The position numbers and the translations under genes are program-made. Below, piece after piece: positions 57,202 to 64,000 of a stretch of 64,000 nt of DNA. The notes beneath the pieces are model-generated. The model had not been told where the DNA came from. It worked only from the letters and a program-made list of their open reading frames with translations, and searched no databases. The stretch comes from Elizabethkingia meningoseptica_A. Lineage in GTDB: Bacteria; Bacteroidota; Bacteroidia; Flavobacteriales; Weeksellaceae. Positions within the stretch are counted from its first letter, which is position 1; every line of letters begins with the position of its first letter. The stretch spans positions 1 through 64,000 of the forward strand of contig NZ_JBJDLK010000004.1 of assembly GCF_045762675.1 (NCBI RefSeq), written 5' to 3'.

Positions 57202-58287
57202 ATGAAAAAAAGAGTTCTGATTGATCTGGAAAGGCTTCGTTATCCAAACTCAGGAATAGCAGCAGTTTTTAGAAACCTTGCGAAAGGCCTGAAAGAATAT
57301 ACGACTGATTTGGAGATAGAAATTTTCGGACCGGTAGAAGAAATATCAAAAAGTAAATTTGGATTCAGGGTAATCCCCAGAAAAATATGGCATAAATTTT
57401 TGGATGGTTTCAGTGTTAAATATCACATTATTCATGTAAGCCACCAATTTTCTTCCTATTTCCAAAGTAACTATAAATCTGTTTTAAAAGTGGTGACATT
57501 GCATGACCTGAATTTTTTACATGAAAATTTAGACGAAAGCAGAAAACAGAAATATATAAATAAAGTCAATAATAATCTCAGATATGCCGACTACGTTGTA
57601 TGTATATCAAACTTTGTAAAAGATGACTTTATAAAGCATAAGCATCTTTTTGATTTAAAAAAGCTAAAAGATGTTTCCACCATCTATAATGGGTTGAAGT
57701 TTCCGGAGAAAAAGGGATATTCAATCATTCCGGATAGCCGCATTTCGATATTACAAAACAAAAAATACCTGTTAAATATCGGCGTTTTATTTCCTAAAAA
57801 GAATCAGCTCAGCCTTATAAAAATGCTTTCACACCTCGATGAAGACTTAGTATTGGTTGTATCCGGTGCAAAGCATGATTATGAATCAAAAATCAATAAG
57901 GAAATTAAGCGTTTAAAGTTAGACGGAAGAGTTCATATTTTCAGAAACGTTAGTGAGGAAGAAAAAAATATCCTTATTGAAAACTGTGAAGCACTTTGCC
58001 AGCCCTCTCTTGCGGAAGGCTTCGGAATCCCGCCAATTGAGGCTATGTATTTTGGTAAACCTGTTTTCCTTTCCAAATTAACCAGTCTGCCCGAAGTAGG
58101 TGGAGAGCATGCTTTCTACTTTAATAATTTTGAAGCACATCATATGGCAGAGGTTTTAAAACAAGGTTTATATCAATATGAAACCCAGCCGGATTTGCAA
58201 CAGCAAATGATTGACTGGGCTTTACAATTTGATTATAAGGTTACTGCTAAAAAGTACCTCGATTTATATCAAAAACTATTGAACTAG
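57202..58287 (+). CDS. Family 4 glycosyltransferase
   Basis: 361 aa, GT-B fold. N-terminus MKKRVLIDLERLRYPNSGIAAVFRNLAKGL, then TLHDLNFLHE, VCISNFVKDD, and the donor site CQPSLAEGFGIPPIEAMYFGKPVFLS. It lies 12 bp after the previous glycosyltransferase. The last four bases overlap the convergent rocD gene. Substrates unknown. Confidence 0.9.
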   Translation: MKKRVLIDLERLRYPNSGIAAVFRNLAKGLKEYTTDLEIEIFGPVEEISKSKFGFRVIPRKIWHKFLDGFSVKYHIIHVSHQFSSYFQSNYKSVLKVVTLHDLNFLHENLDESRKQKYINKVNNNLRYADYVVCISNFVKDDFIKHKHLFDLKKLKDVSTIYNGLKFPEKKGYSIIPDSRISILQNKKYLLNIGVLFPKKNQLSLIKMLSHLDEDLVLVVSGAKHDYESKINKEIKRLKLDGRVHIFRNVSEEEKNILIENCEALCQPSLAEGFGIPPIEAMYFGKPVFLSKLTSLPEVGGEHAFYFNNFEAHHMAEVLKQGLYQYETQPDLQQQMIDWALQFDYKVTAKKYLDLYQKLLN

Positions 58288-59519
58288 AATTCTAGAATAG
58301 TCTTTCTTATAATTTCAACACAATCCTTTAGTTGTTCTTCTGTAATAACTAAAGGTGGTGCTAAACGGATAATATTACCATGTGTAGGCTTCGCTAACAG
58401 TCCGTTTTCTTTTAGTGCTAAACAAAGGTTCCACGCAGTAGAGCTCTCCGGAGTATCATTGATCAGGATTGCATTTAATAAACCTTTTCCTCTTACTTTT
58501 GTAATAAGATCAGTTTCTCCGATTAGCTTTTCAATTTCATTTCTGAACAGTTGCCCCAGTTCTTCCGCTCTTTCAGATAGTTTTTCGTCCTGTACCACAT
58601 CCAATGCTGCCATAGCTACGGCACATGCAATAGGGTTACCACCAAATGTAGAGCCGTGTTGCCCTGGCTTTATTACATTCATAATGTTGTTATTAGCCAA
58701 AACAGCAGATACCGGATACATTCCGCCGGAAAGAGCTTTTCCTAAAATAAGAATATCAGGCTGTACATCTTCATGGTGACACGCGATAAGTTTTCCGGTT
58801 CTTGCAATACCTGTTTGTACTTCGTCCGCAATAAAAAGGACATTATGTTTTTTACAAAGCTCAGAAGATTTTTTAAGGAAGCCTTCGTCCGGTACATATA
58901 CACCAGCCTCACCCTGAATAGGCTCAACGAGGAATGCAGCAATATTTCCGGCCTCTTTATTTAATACGTCTTCTAAGGCGGCAATATCATTATAGGGAAT
59001 ACGGATAAATCCGGGAGTAAACGGACCGTAATTCTGATTAGCATCCGGATCATTAGAGAAAGAAACAATAGTGGTGGTTCTTCCGTGGAAGTTGTTTTCA
59101 CAAACAATTATTTTTGCAGCATTTTCAGCAATGCCTTTTACTTCATAACTCCACTTTCTGGCAAGCTTTACAGCTGTTTCTACAGCTTCAGCTCCTGAGT
59201 TCATTGGCAGAACTTTATCAAACCCCAGAAGGGAAGTAATTTTTTGTTCATATTCTCCCAGTTTAGAGTTGTAGAACGCTCTGGACGTAAGCGCAAGTGT
59301 CTTAGCCTGATTTACAAGTGCGTCTACAATCTTAGGATGTGAATGCCCCTGGTTGACAGCAGAATATGCCGAAAGAAAATCATAATATTTTTTACCTTCT
59401 ACATCCCAAACGAATACGCCTTCCCCTTTGTCTAATACTACAGGTAGCGGGTGGTAATTGTGAGCGCCGTGTTTTTCTTCAAGTTCAATAAAATATTCTG
59501 AATTTTTTATTTCTGTCAT
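58284..59519 (-). CDS. rocD: Ornithine--oxo-acid transaminase
   Basis: PLP-dependent class III aminotransferase that converts ornithine plus 2-oxoglutarate to glutamate semialdehyde and glutamate. 411 aa. Visible sites: SGAEAVETAVKLARKW (phosphate-binding), NFHGRTTT, FIADEVQTGIARTG (Asp for the pyridine nitrogen) and the Schiff-base lysine in ILGKALSGGMYP. The length and start (KNSEYFIELEEKHGAHNYHPLPVVL) match RocD. No terminator is seen between it and the convergent glycosyltransferase gene. Confidence 0.94.
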   Translation of the reverse strand: MTEIKNSEYFIELEEKHGAHNYHPLPVVLDKGEGVFVWDVEGKKYYDFLSAYSAVNQGHSHPKIVDALVNQAKTLALTSRAFYNSKLGEYEQKITSLLGFDKVLPMNSGAEAVETAVKLARKWSYEVKGIAENAAKIIVCENNFHGRTTTIVSFSNDPDANQNYGPFTPGFIRIPYNDIAALEDVLNKEAGNIAAFLVEPIQGEAGVYVPDEGFLKKSSELCKKHNVLFIADEVQTGIARTGKLIACHHEDVQPDILILGKALSGGMYPVSAVLANNNIMNVIKPGQHGSTFGGNPIACAVAMAALDVVQDEKLSERAEELGQLFRNEIEKLIGETDLITKVRGKGLLNAILINDTPESSTAWNLCLALKENGLLAKPTHGNIIRLAPPLVITEEQLKDCVEIIRKTILEF

Positions 59520-59592
59520 AATGTGTAATATAAGGTTAGTACGACGAAGTTACGGTTTCTATTTCGCGTTTACAAAAAATTGGTCAAAAAGA

Positions 59593-59614
59593 AAGGCTGC
59601 CTTTTGGCAGCCTT
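59593..59614 (-). terminator. Terminator of accC
   Basis: Perfect 9-bp stem (AAGGCTGCC with GGCAGCCTT), loop TTTT, T-rich on the minus strand; 13 bp past the accC stop. Confidence 0.85.
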
Positions 59615-59626
59615 CATAATATTGAT

Positions 59627-60985
59627 CTAGAAATGATTTTCGTAGTTCTTATCCATAACAAAACTCTCCATGAATTTTGTTGTATAATTTCCGGAAAGGA
59701 AATCTTCGTTATCCAGAAGTTGTCTGTGGAAAGGAATAGTGGTTTTAACCCCCTCAATATAAAATTCCTCTAAAGCTCTTTTCATTTTTGCAATAGCTTC
59801 TTCACGGGTTTGTGCCGTTGTGATAAGTTTTGCAATCATTGAGTCGTAGTTTGGTGGAATTGCATATCCTGAGTATACGTGAGTATCTACTCTTACACCG
59901 TGCCCTCCGGGAATATTTAATCCTTTAATAACTCCTGGTGACGGGCGAAAATCTGCATAAGGATCCTCTGCATTAATTCTGCATTCGATTGCATGAAGTT
60001 TAGGGTAGTGATTGATCCCGGAAATAGGAGTTCCTGCAGCCAGCAGAATCTGCTCTCTGATCAGGTCGTAATCAATTACCTGCTCCGTAATAGGGTGCTC
60101 TACCTGAATACGGGTGTTCATTTCCATGAAATAGAAGTTTCTGTGTTTGTCAACCAAAAATTCGATTGTACCCACACCCTCATATCCAATAAATTCTGCC
60201 GCTTTAACAGCTGCATTACCCATAGCTTCACGAAGTTCAGGCGTCATGAAAGGAGATGGAGTTTCTTCAATAAGCTTTTGATTTCTTCTTTGAATAGAAC
60301 AGTCCCTTTCAGAAAGGTGGCAGGCTCTTCCGTTTTGGTCTCCGGCTACCTGAATTTCAATATGTCGGGGCTCTTCAATAAGTTTTTCCATATACATTCC
60401 GCCATTACCGAAAGCAGCAATAGCTTCCTGAATTGCAGAATCCCAGTGGTCCTTAAGGTCTTCTTCTTTCCATACCGCACGCATTCCTTTACCACCACCA
60501 CCGGCAGTTGCTTTAATCATTACCGGATAGCCAATTTCTTTAGCAATTTTAATGGCTTCTTCATAAGAGTCGATAAGTCCGTCAGATCCTGGTACACAAG
60601 GAATACCGGCAGCTTTCATTGTAGCCTTGGCAGTTGCTTTATCACCCATTTTCTCAATTTGCTCAGGAGTTGCTCCAATGAACTTAATACCGTTTTTCTG
60701 GCATATTCTCGAGAAGTTTGCGTTTTCCGAAAGGAATCCGTATCCTGGATGGATAGCGTCTGCATTGGTGATTTCAGCTGCTGCAATAATGTTAGGAATT
60801 TTTAAGTAAGAATCCTTACTTGGTGCAGGTCCGATACATACTGCTTCATCGGCGAAACGAACATGTAAGCTGTCTTTATCAGCAGTACTGTAAACAGCTA
60901 CGGTTTTAATTCCCATTTCTTTTGCAGAGCGCAAAATACGCATGGCAATCTCTCCTCTGTTGGCTATTAATATCTTTTTAAACAT
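59627..60985 (-). CDS. accC: Biotin carboxylase subunit of acetyl-CoA carboxylase
   Basis: ATP-dependent carboxylation of biotin on AccB. 452 aa. ATP-grasp landmarks: FKKILIANRGEIAMRILRSAKEMG, HPGYGFLSENANFSRIC, the glycine loop TAGGGGKGMR, ERDCSIQRRNQKLIEE and EMNTRIQVEHPITEQV. Complete. It follows accB on the same strand after a 97-bp gap that contains a repeat structure. A large antisense frame over it is a shadow. Confidence 0.97.
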   Translation of the reverse strand: MFKKILIANRGEIAMRILRSAKEMGIKTVAVYSTADKDSLHVRFADEAVCIGPAPSKDSYLKIPNIIAAAEITNADAIHPGYGFLSENANFSRICQKNGIKFIGATPEQIEKMGDKATAKATMKAAGIPCVPGSDGLIDSYEEAIKIAKEIGYPVMIKATAGGGGKGMRAVWKEEDLKDHWDSAIQEAIAAFGNGGMYMEKLIEEPRHIEIQVAGDQNGRACHLSERDCSIQRRNQKLIEETPSPFMTPELREAMGNAAVKAAEFIGYEGVGTIEFLVDKHRNFYFMEMNTRIQVEHPITEQVIDYDLIREQILLAAGTPISGINHYPKLHAIECRINAEDPYADFRPSPGVIKGLNIPGGHGVRVDTHVYSGYAIPPNYDSMIAKLITTAQTREEAIAKMKRALEEFYIEGVKTTIPFHRQLLDNEDFLSGNYTTKFMESFVMDKNYENHF

Positions 60986-61082
60986 CTTTAAAAATTTGAA
61001 AATTAGATAATTTGAAAATTAGATAATGTTATTGAATGATAGAAAAGTCTAACATCTAATGTCTGATATCTAAAATTTCAAT
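60986..61082. repeat. accB-accC spacer with tandem and heptad repeats
   Basis: A 16-bp unit (TTTGAAAATTAGATAA) is perfectly duplicated at 60995-61010 and 61011-61026. Then four 7-base units run from 61048 to 61075 (TCTAACA, TCTAATG, TCTGATA, TCTAAAA). The two halves are imperfectly complementary (TTGAAAATTAGATA versus the end near TATCTAAAATTTCAA), so the spacer could form a long hairpin in the accB-accC mRNA. Confidence 0.65.
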
Positions 61083-61559
61083 TTAAGATGGGTCTACAAG
61101 GAATAATGGTTGGTCGTATTCAACCGGTGAAGCATCATCAACAAGAATTTTTACGATTTTTCCGCTTACTTCAGATTCTATCTGGTTGAATAATTTCATT
61201 GCTTCGATAACACATACAGTGTCTCCAACAGAAACAGTATCTCCAACATTTGCAAATACATCTTTATCCGGTGATGGCTTTCTGTAGAAAGTACCAATCA
61301 TAGGAGACTTGATTGTTAAAAATTTGCTGTCGTCATTTGCAGGGGCAGCAGGAGTTGTTTGTGGAGCAGATGCTACAGGAGCAGTAGCCTGAGGAGCTGG
61401 TTGCTGATAAACAGGCTGTTGAGGAATATAGCTAATTCCTTCAGCAGCAGCGCTAGGAGTTTTGATGTTGATTTCAAAATCCTTGGTTTTATACTTTACT
61501 TCAGACACTCCGGCCTTAGCAACAAACCTGATCAGGTTCTGTATATCTTTAATATCCAT
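61083..61559 (-). CDS. accB: Biotin carboxyl carrier protein of acetyl-CoA carboxylase
   Basis: 158 aa. N-terminal helix (DIKDIQNLIRFVAKAGVSEVKYKTKDFEINI), a Pro/Ala/Gln linker (about 46-74) and the C-terminal biotinyl domain with SPMIGTFYRKPSPD and the biotin lysine K122 in EAMKLFNQIE. AMKL replaces the commoner AMKM, as is frequent in BCCP. Its own -7 box lies 20 nt upstream of the ATG, beyond the rpmF terminator. Confidence 0.96.
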   Translation of the reverse strand: MDIKDIQNLIRFVAKAGVSEVKYKTKDFEINIKTPSAAAEGISYIPQQPVYQQPAPQATAPVASAPQTTPAAPANDDSKFLTIKSPMIGTFYRKPSPDKDVFANVGDTVSVGDTVCVIEAMKLFNQIESEVSGKIVKILVDDASPVEYDQPLFLVDPS

Positions 61560-61579
61560 AAAAATAGTTTTTTAGGGGT

Positions 61580-61587
61580 CAAATATA
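61580..61587 (-). promoter_or_regulatory. -7 box of accB
   Basis: TATATTTG on the minus strand, exact consensus, 20 nt before the ATG. Confidence 0.55.
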
Positions 61588-61596
61588 CGAAATAAC

Positions 61597-61637
61597 AACA
61601 AAAAACCACTCAATTTACATGAAATCGAATGGTTTTT
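61597..61637 (-). terminator. Terminator of rpmF
   Basis: AAAAACCA (61601-61608) pairs with TGGTTTTT (61630-61637), with a shorter inner ATTT/AAAT pairing, and TTTTTTGTTG follows on the minus strand. Confidence 0.65.
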
Positions 61638-61663
61638 GTATAAATTTCAGAGAAAACTGTCGA

Positions 61664-61867
61664 CTAGTTTTCTTCAGTAGTCTCAACTTCTTTTTCTAAT
61701 ACTACTTTACCTCTGTAGTAAAGTTTTCCTTCATGCCAGTGTGCTCTGTGATAAAGGTGAAGTTCTCCGGTGGTAGCGTCTTTAGCTAACTGAGGAGCTA
61801 CTGCTTTGTAGTGAGTTCTTCTTTTATCTCTTCTTGTAGCAGACTGTCTTCTTTTAGGATGTGCCAT
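61664..61867 (-). CDS. rpmF: 50S ribosomal protein L32
   Basis: 67 aa. MAHPKRRQSATRRDKRRTHYK is the standard N-terminus; HLYHRAHWHEGKLYYRG is the flavobacterial version in which the zinc cysteines of other L32 proteins are absent. It follows the DUF177 gene by 34 bp, the conserved yceD-rpmF order. Confidence 0.97.
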   Translation of the reverse strand: MAHPKRRQSATRRDKRRTHYKAVAPQLAKDATTGELHLYHRAHWHEGKLYYRGKVVLEKEVETTEEN

Positions 61868-61901
61868 TGTCTGTTATTTTATGTTTTAAATTCTTATTCT
61901 G

Positions 61902-62438
61902 TTAATTTTTGTCTTTCAATTTATTTAAAGCTGCCCATCGCGGATCAATATTATTCTGCTCATCGTTCTCCTCTTCCTCTTCAATTTCCTTTGGGCTGTA
62001 TTGGTCTAATGCCTCTAAATCGCTTTCAGATAAGTTAGGTGAAAGCTTTTTCATTGGTATTGCCAGTACAACAGCTTCAAAAACGAGTTGTGCTATATTA
62101 AACTCATATTCGTTCTGCGGAATAACAATAACTTCTTCGTTACTGTCGTCGTACTCTTCTCCGAATTTTACCAAAACCTTTATTTCGTTTGAAATAGGGT
62201 GGTCAAATTCCTCATTACTGATGTCACAGATTAATTGAACTATACCTTCAACTTTGATTTCAAATTCTAAAAAAGTTGAATGCTTGTCCAGCAAAACATT
62301 CACCTGAAGTGACGCTTTGTCGAACTCCTGTTCAATCTCAAATAAATTAAAGAACTCCTGTTTTACATCAAAAATAAAATCGTGCTTACCGTTTTTTAAA
62401 CCTGTAAATGCGATGTTGTAGTTTCTGATTTTATCCAT
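61902..62438 (-). CDS. DUF177 / YceD family protein
   Basis: 178 aa. The ATG at 62438 gives MDKIRNYNIAFTGLKNGKHDFIFDV; an upstream TTG-initiated extension would enter the -7 box. YceD-type landmarks: LICDISNEEFDHPISNEIKVLVKFGE and an acidic C-terminus ending NIDPRWAALNKLKD. Many members have a CxxC pair; here only a single Cys is visible in LICDIS. YceD proteins (23S rRNA accumulation protein in E. coli and plants) sit beside rpmF almost universally. Confidence 0.9.
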   Translation of the reverse strand: MDKIRNYNIAFTGLKNGKHDFIFDVKQEFFNLFEIEQEFDKASLQVNVLLDKHSTFLEFEIKVEGIVQLICDISNEEFDHPISNEIKVLVKFGEEYDDSNEEVIVIPQNEYEFNIAQLVFEAVVLAIPMKKLSPNLSESDLEALDQYSPKEIEEEEENDEQNNIDPRWAALNKLKDKN

Positions 62439-62450
62439 AAAAATGGTTTG

Positions 62451-62481
62451 CAAAAATAAATTAAATAATTGATATTACAAA
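62451..62481 (-). promoter_or_regulatory. Promoter of yceD-rpmF
   Basis: On the minus strand TTTG (62478-62481), a 19-bp spacer and TATTTTTG (62451-62458): a textbook Bacteroidota promoter, starting mRNA about 7 nt before the yceD ATG. Confidence 0.75.
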
Positions 62482-62486
62482 GTAAA

Positions 62487-63575
62487 TTATTCATTTTCTT
62501 CAGGTAAGTCTTCATCAATTCCATTTGCATCGAAGGTTTTCTTCGGCTGGAGCTTGTTTTGAAGTAATTCCTGATATTCTCTTCTGTTCTGGAAAATTTT
62601 AATTCCTGTAAAAATTGCTTCTTCAAAAGATTGCGCATCGGCAATATTCTGTCCTGCAATATCATATGCAGTTCCGTGATCCGGTGACGTTCTTATAAAA
62701 GGAAGTCCGGCACTGTAATTTACACCTTCTTCATACGATATTGTTTTGAATGGAGTAAGTCCCTGATCGTGATACATAGCAAGAACTGCATCATACGCTT
62801 TGTATTTTTCAGGCTGGAAAAAACTATCAGCAGGGAAGGGGCCAAAAGCTAAAATACCTTCGTCGAATAATTCATTAATTGCCGGGCTGATAATTTCTAT
62901 TTCTTCCTGTCCGATGCTGCCGCCGTCTCCGGCATGCGGATTAAGTCCAAGTATAGCAATTTTAGGTTTCTGAACACAAAAATCTTCACGCAGGGTCTGG
63001 TTAAGTGTTCTAACCTGTTTTATAATTCTGTCTTTTGTTATTTTCGAAGCGACTTCCGAAACCGGAATATGATGAGTAGATACGGCTACTTTTAAATCTT
63101 CAGTGACCATAAACATCAATGCTTTTTGCTTGAATTTCGCTTCCAGATATTCTGTGTGTCCGGTATAGTTGAATCCCTGCTTCAGCATTTCATCCTTGTT
63201 AATAGGAGCTGTAACCAGTACATCGATTTCACCTTTCATTAATGCTTCGGTTGCTGCTTCCAGAGACTGAATGGCTAAAGAAGTTGATTCTTCAGTAGGT
63301 TTCCCAAATTCAATATTAACATTGTCTTTCCATAGGTTTACAATATTAATTTCACCATGCTTTAGCTGTGAAGCCTGTTGGGTAAGGTGATAATTCTGGT
63401 TGACTTTGAAAACGTTTTTCTGGTAGGAAAATAACTTTCCGGAACCGAATATTACCGGTGTGAAAAAATCCAGTATGGACTTTTCTTTTAAGGTCTTAAT
63501 GATAATCTCCGGTCCAATGCCGTTGAAATCCCCGATAGAGATTCCTACACGTATTTTATGCTGCTTAGCACTCAT
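62487..63575 (-). CDS. pdxA: 4-hydroxythreonine-4-phosphate dehydrogenase
   Basis: NAD-dependent step of de novo pyridoxal 5'-phosphate synthesis (DXP-dependent route). 362 aa. Landmarks: GISIGDFNGIGPEIIIKTL, VTAPINKD, GHTEYL, LGLNPHAGDGG, MYHDQGLTPFK and RTSPDHGTAYDIAG, including the metal-binding histidines. It has about 20 extra residues at the C-terminus (acidic, DEDLPEENE). Divergent from ribE with interlocked -7 boxes. Confidence 0.95.
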   Translation of the reverse strand: MSAKQHKIRVGISIGDFNGIGPEIIIKTLKEKSILDFFTPVIFGSGKLFSYQKNVFKVNQNYHLTQQASQLKHGEINIVNLWKDNVNIEFGKPTEESTSLAIQSLEAATEALMKGEIDVLVTAPINKDEMLKQGFNYTGHTEYLEAKFKQKALMFMVTEDLKVAVSTHHIPVSEVASKITKDRIIKQVRTLNQTLREDFCVQKPKIAILGLNPHAGDGGSIGQEEIEIISPAINELFDEGILAFGPFPADSFFQPEKYKAYDAVLAMYHDQGLTPFKTISYEEGVNYSAGLPFIRTSPDHGTAYDIAGQNIADAQSFEEAIFTGIKIFQNRREYQELLQNKLQPKKTFDANGIDEDLPEENE

Positions 63576-63582
63576 TTTTTGC

Positions 63583-63590
63583 TATCTTTG
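63583..63590 (+). promoter_or_regulatory. -7 box of ribE
   Basis: TATCTTTG, exact consensus, part of the small palindrome TATCTT-TG-AAGATA; 28 nt before the ATG. Confidence 0.55.
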
Positions 63591-63596
63591 AAGATA

Positions 63597-63604
63597 CAAA
63601 TTTA
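63597..63604 (-). promoter_or_regulatory. -7 box of pdxA
   Basis: TAAATTTG on the minus strand, exact consensus, 21 nt before the pdxA ATG. The predicted start site of each divergent gene falls in the -7 box of the other. Confidence 0.5.
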
Positions 63605-63618
63605 ATATTTTTAAATCA

Positions 63619-64000
63619 ATGTTTACTGGAATTATTGAAGCGATAGGAAAAGTGGAAGATATTGTCCATGAAGAAGCTAATGTTCATTATACAATAAGTA
63701 GTCCTTTTACCGGAGAATTGAAAATTGATCAGAGTGTTGCACATAACGGCTGCTGCCTTACTGTGGTTGCTATTGAAGGTAATAAATATGTAGTTACCGC
63801 AATAAAGGAAACCCTGGAGGTTACCGCACTAAAAGATCTGAAAACAGGAGATCTGGTAAACCTGGAACGCTGTATGATTATGAACAGCCGTCTGGACGGA
63901 CATATTGTACAGGGACATGTAGATCAGACGGGTATTTTAGATTCAATTGAAAGCCAGGACGGAAGTTATCTGCTTACCTTTACCTATGATGAAAAAGATT
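63619..64000 (+). CDS. ribE: Riboflavin synthase alpha chain, 5' part (runs off the window)
   Basis: 127 codons are visible before the window ends. MFTGIIEAIGKVEDI is the standard start of the trimeric riboflavin synthase, which makes riboflavin from two 6,7-dimethyl-8-ribityllumazines. The first lumazine-binding repeat is complete (SVAHNGCCLTVVAI, KDLKTGDLVNLER), and the second begins at SRLDGHIVQGHVDQTG. Truncated only by the window edge. Confidence 0.95.
   Translation, partial: MFTGIIEAIGKVEDIVHEEANVHYTISSPFTGELKIDQSVAHNGCCLTVVAIEGNKYVVTAIKETLEVTALKDLKTGDLVNLERCMIMNSRLDGHIVQGHVDQTGILDSIESQDGSYLLTFTYDEKD

Noticed and set aside
59993..60805. 270-codon rightward frame antisense to accC
   Set aside because: It lies entirely inside accC, whose motifs are intact. 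The translation is Ser/Phe/Arg-rich with no domain, as expected from a shadow of a conserved gene.
60995..61075. CRISPR-like array
   Set aside because: Repeats are 16-mers in direct contact and 7-mers without unique spacers, and no cas gene is present.

Overview
The window looks like chromosome of a flavobacterium of the Elizabethkingia/Chryseobacterium type (Bacteroidota, Weeksellaceae). The evidence is AT-rich DNA, many promoters with the Bacteroidota -7 box TAnnTTTG, few Shine-Dalgarno sites, lineage families (DUF4252, DUF3667, DUF4407, alternative GlmU, fused IcmF, carboxypeptidase-regulatory-like secreted proteins) and small Lys-rich signal peptides. I see no rRNA, tRNA, CRISPR array, prophage or insertion sequence.

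Layout. 1-6.3 kb: a complete hexuronate catabolic locus. eda and kdgK run left, and uxuB, uxuA, uxaC run right from a shared region with a LacI-type palindrome, followed by a LacI-family regulator. Together they convert glucuronate to pyruvate and glyceraldehyde 3-phosphate. 6.4-9.8 kb: a secreted protein and a sigma factor, putative anti-sigma and two DUF4252 genes in one leftward operon. 9.9-16.7 kb: alternative GlmU, BrnQ, L31 type B, DUF3999 and DUF2339 membrane proteins. 17-23.5 kb: a MazG-AroA fusion with an SDR, a secreted protein, TrmB, a lipoprotein, DUF4407 and RuvC. 23.6-30.8 kb: a VIT/VWA/DUF2135 protein, a DUF3060 protein, a double-glycine Cys-rich peptide, and a PadR regulator with four tandem paralogous membrane proteins. 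30.8-41 kb: a 2H phosphoesterase, a serine hydrolase, the fused acyl-CoA mutase IcmF, a MORN-like secreted protein and DUF3667.

41.2-46.2 kb: ribosomal and core genes rplM, rpsI, rpsB, tsf and guaB, with a lipoprotein gene lodged antisense between rpsB and tsf. 46.2-52 kb: a GH20 hexosaminidase, a conserved protein with a kinase-like catalytic loop, accA and gltX. 52.2-58.3 kb: a surface-sugar group (one lipoprotein and four glycosyltransferases). 58.3-64 kb: rocD, then the accC/accB/rpmF/yceD block running left, pdxA, and the 5' part of riboflavin synthase at the right edge.

The observations most worth following are the PadR plus four-paralog operon (possibly a HAAS-like signalling set), the orphan double-glycine peptide, the MazG-AroA fusion, an 11-codon leader ORF whose stop overlaps the rplM GTG start, a set of promoters whose -7 box lies only 4-5 nt before a secure start codon (leaderless mRNAs), and heptad-phased inverted repeats at two intergenic sites. 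No feature was confirmed by database search; functions are from motif reading.
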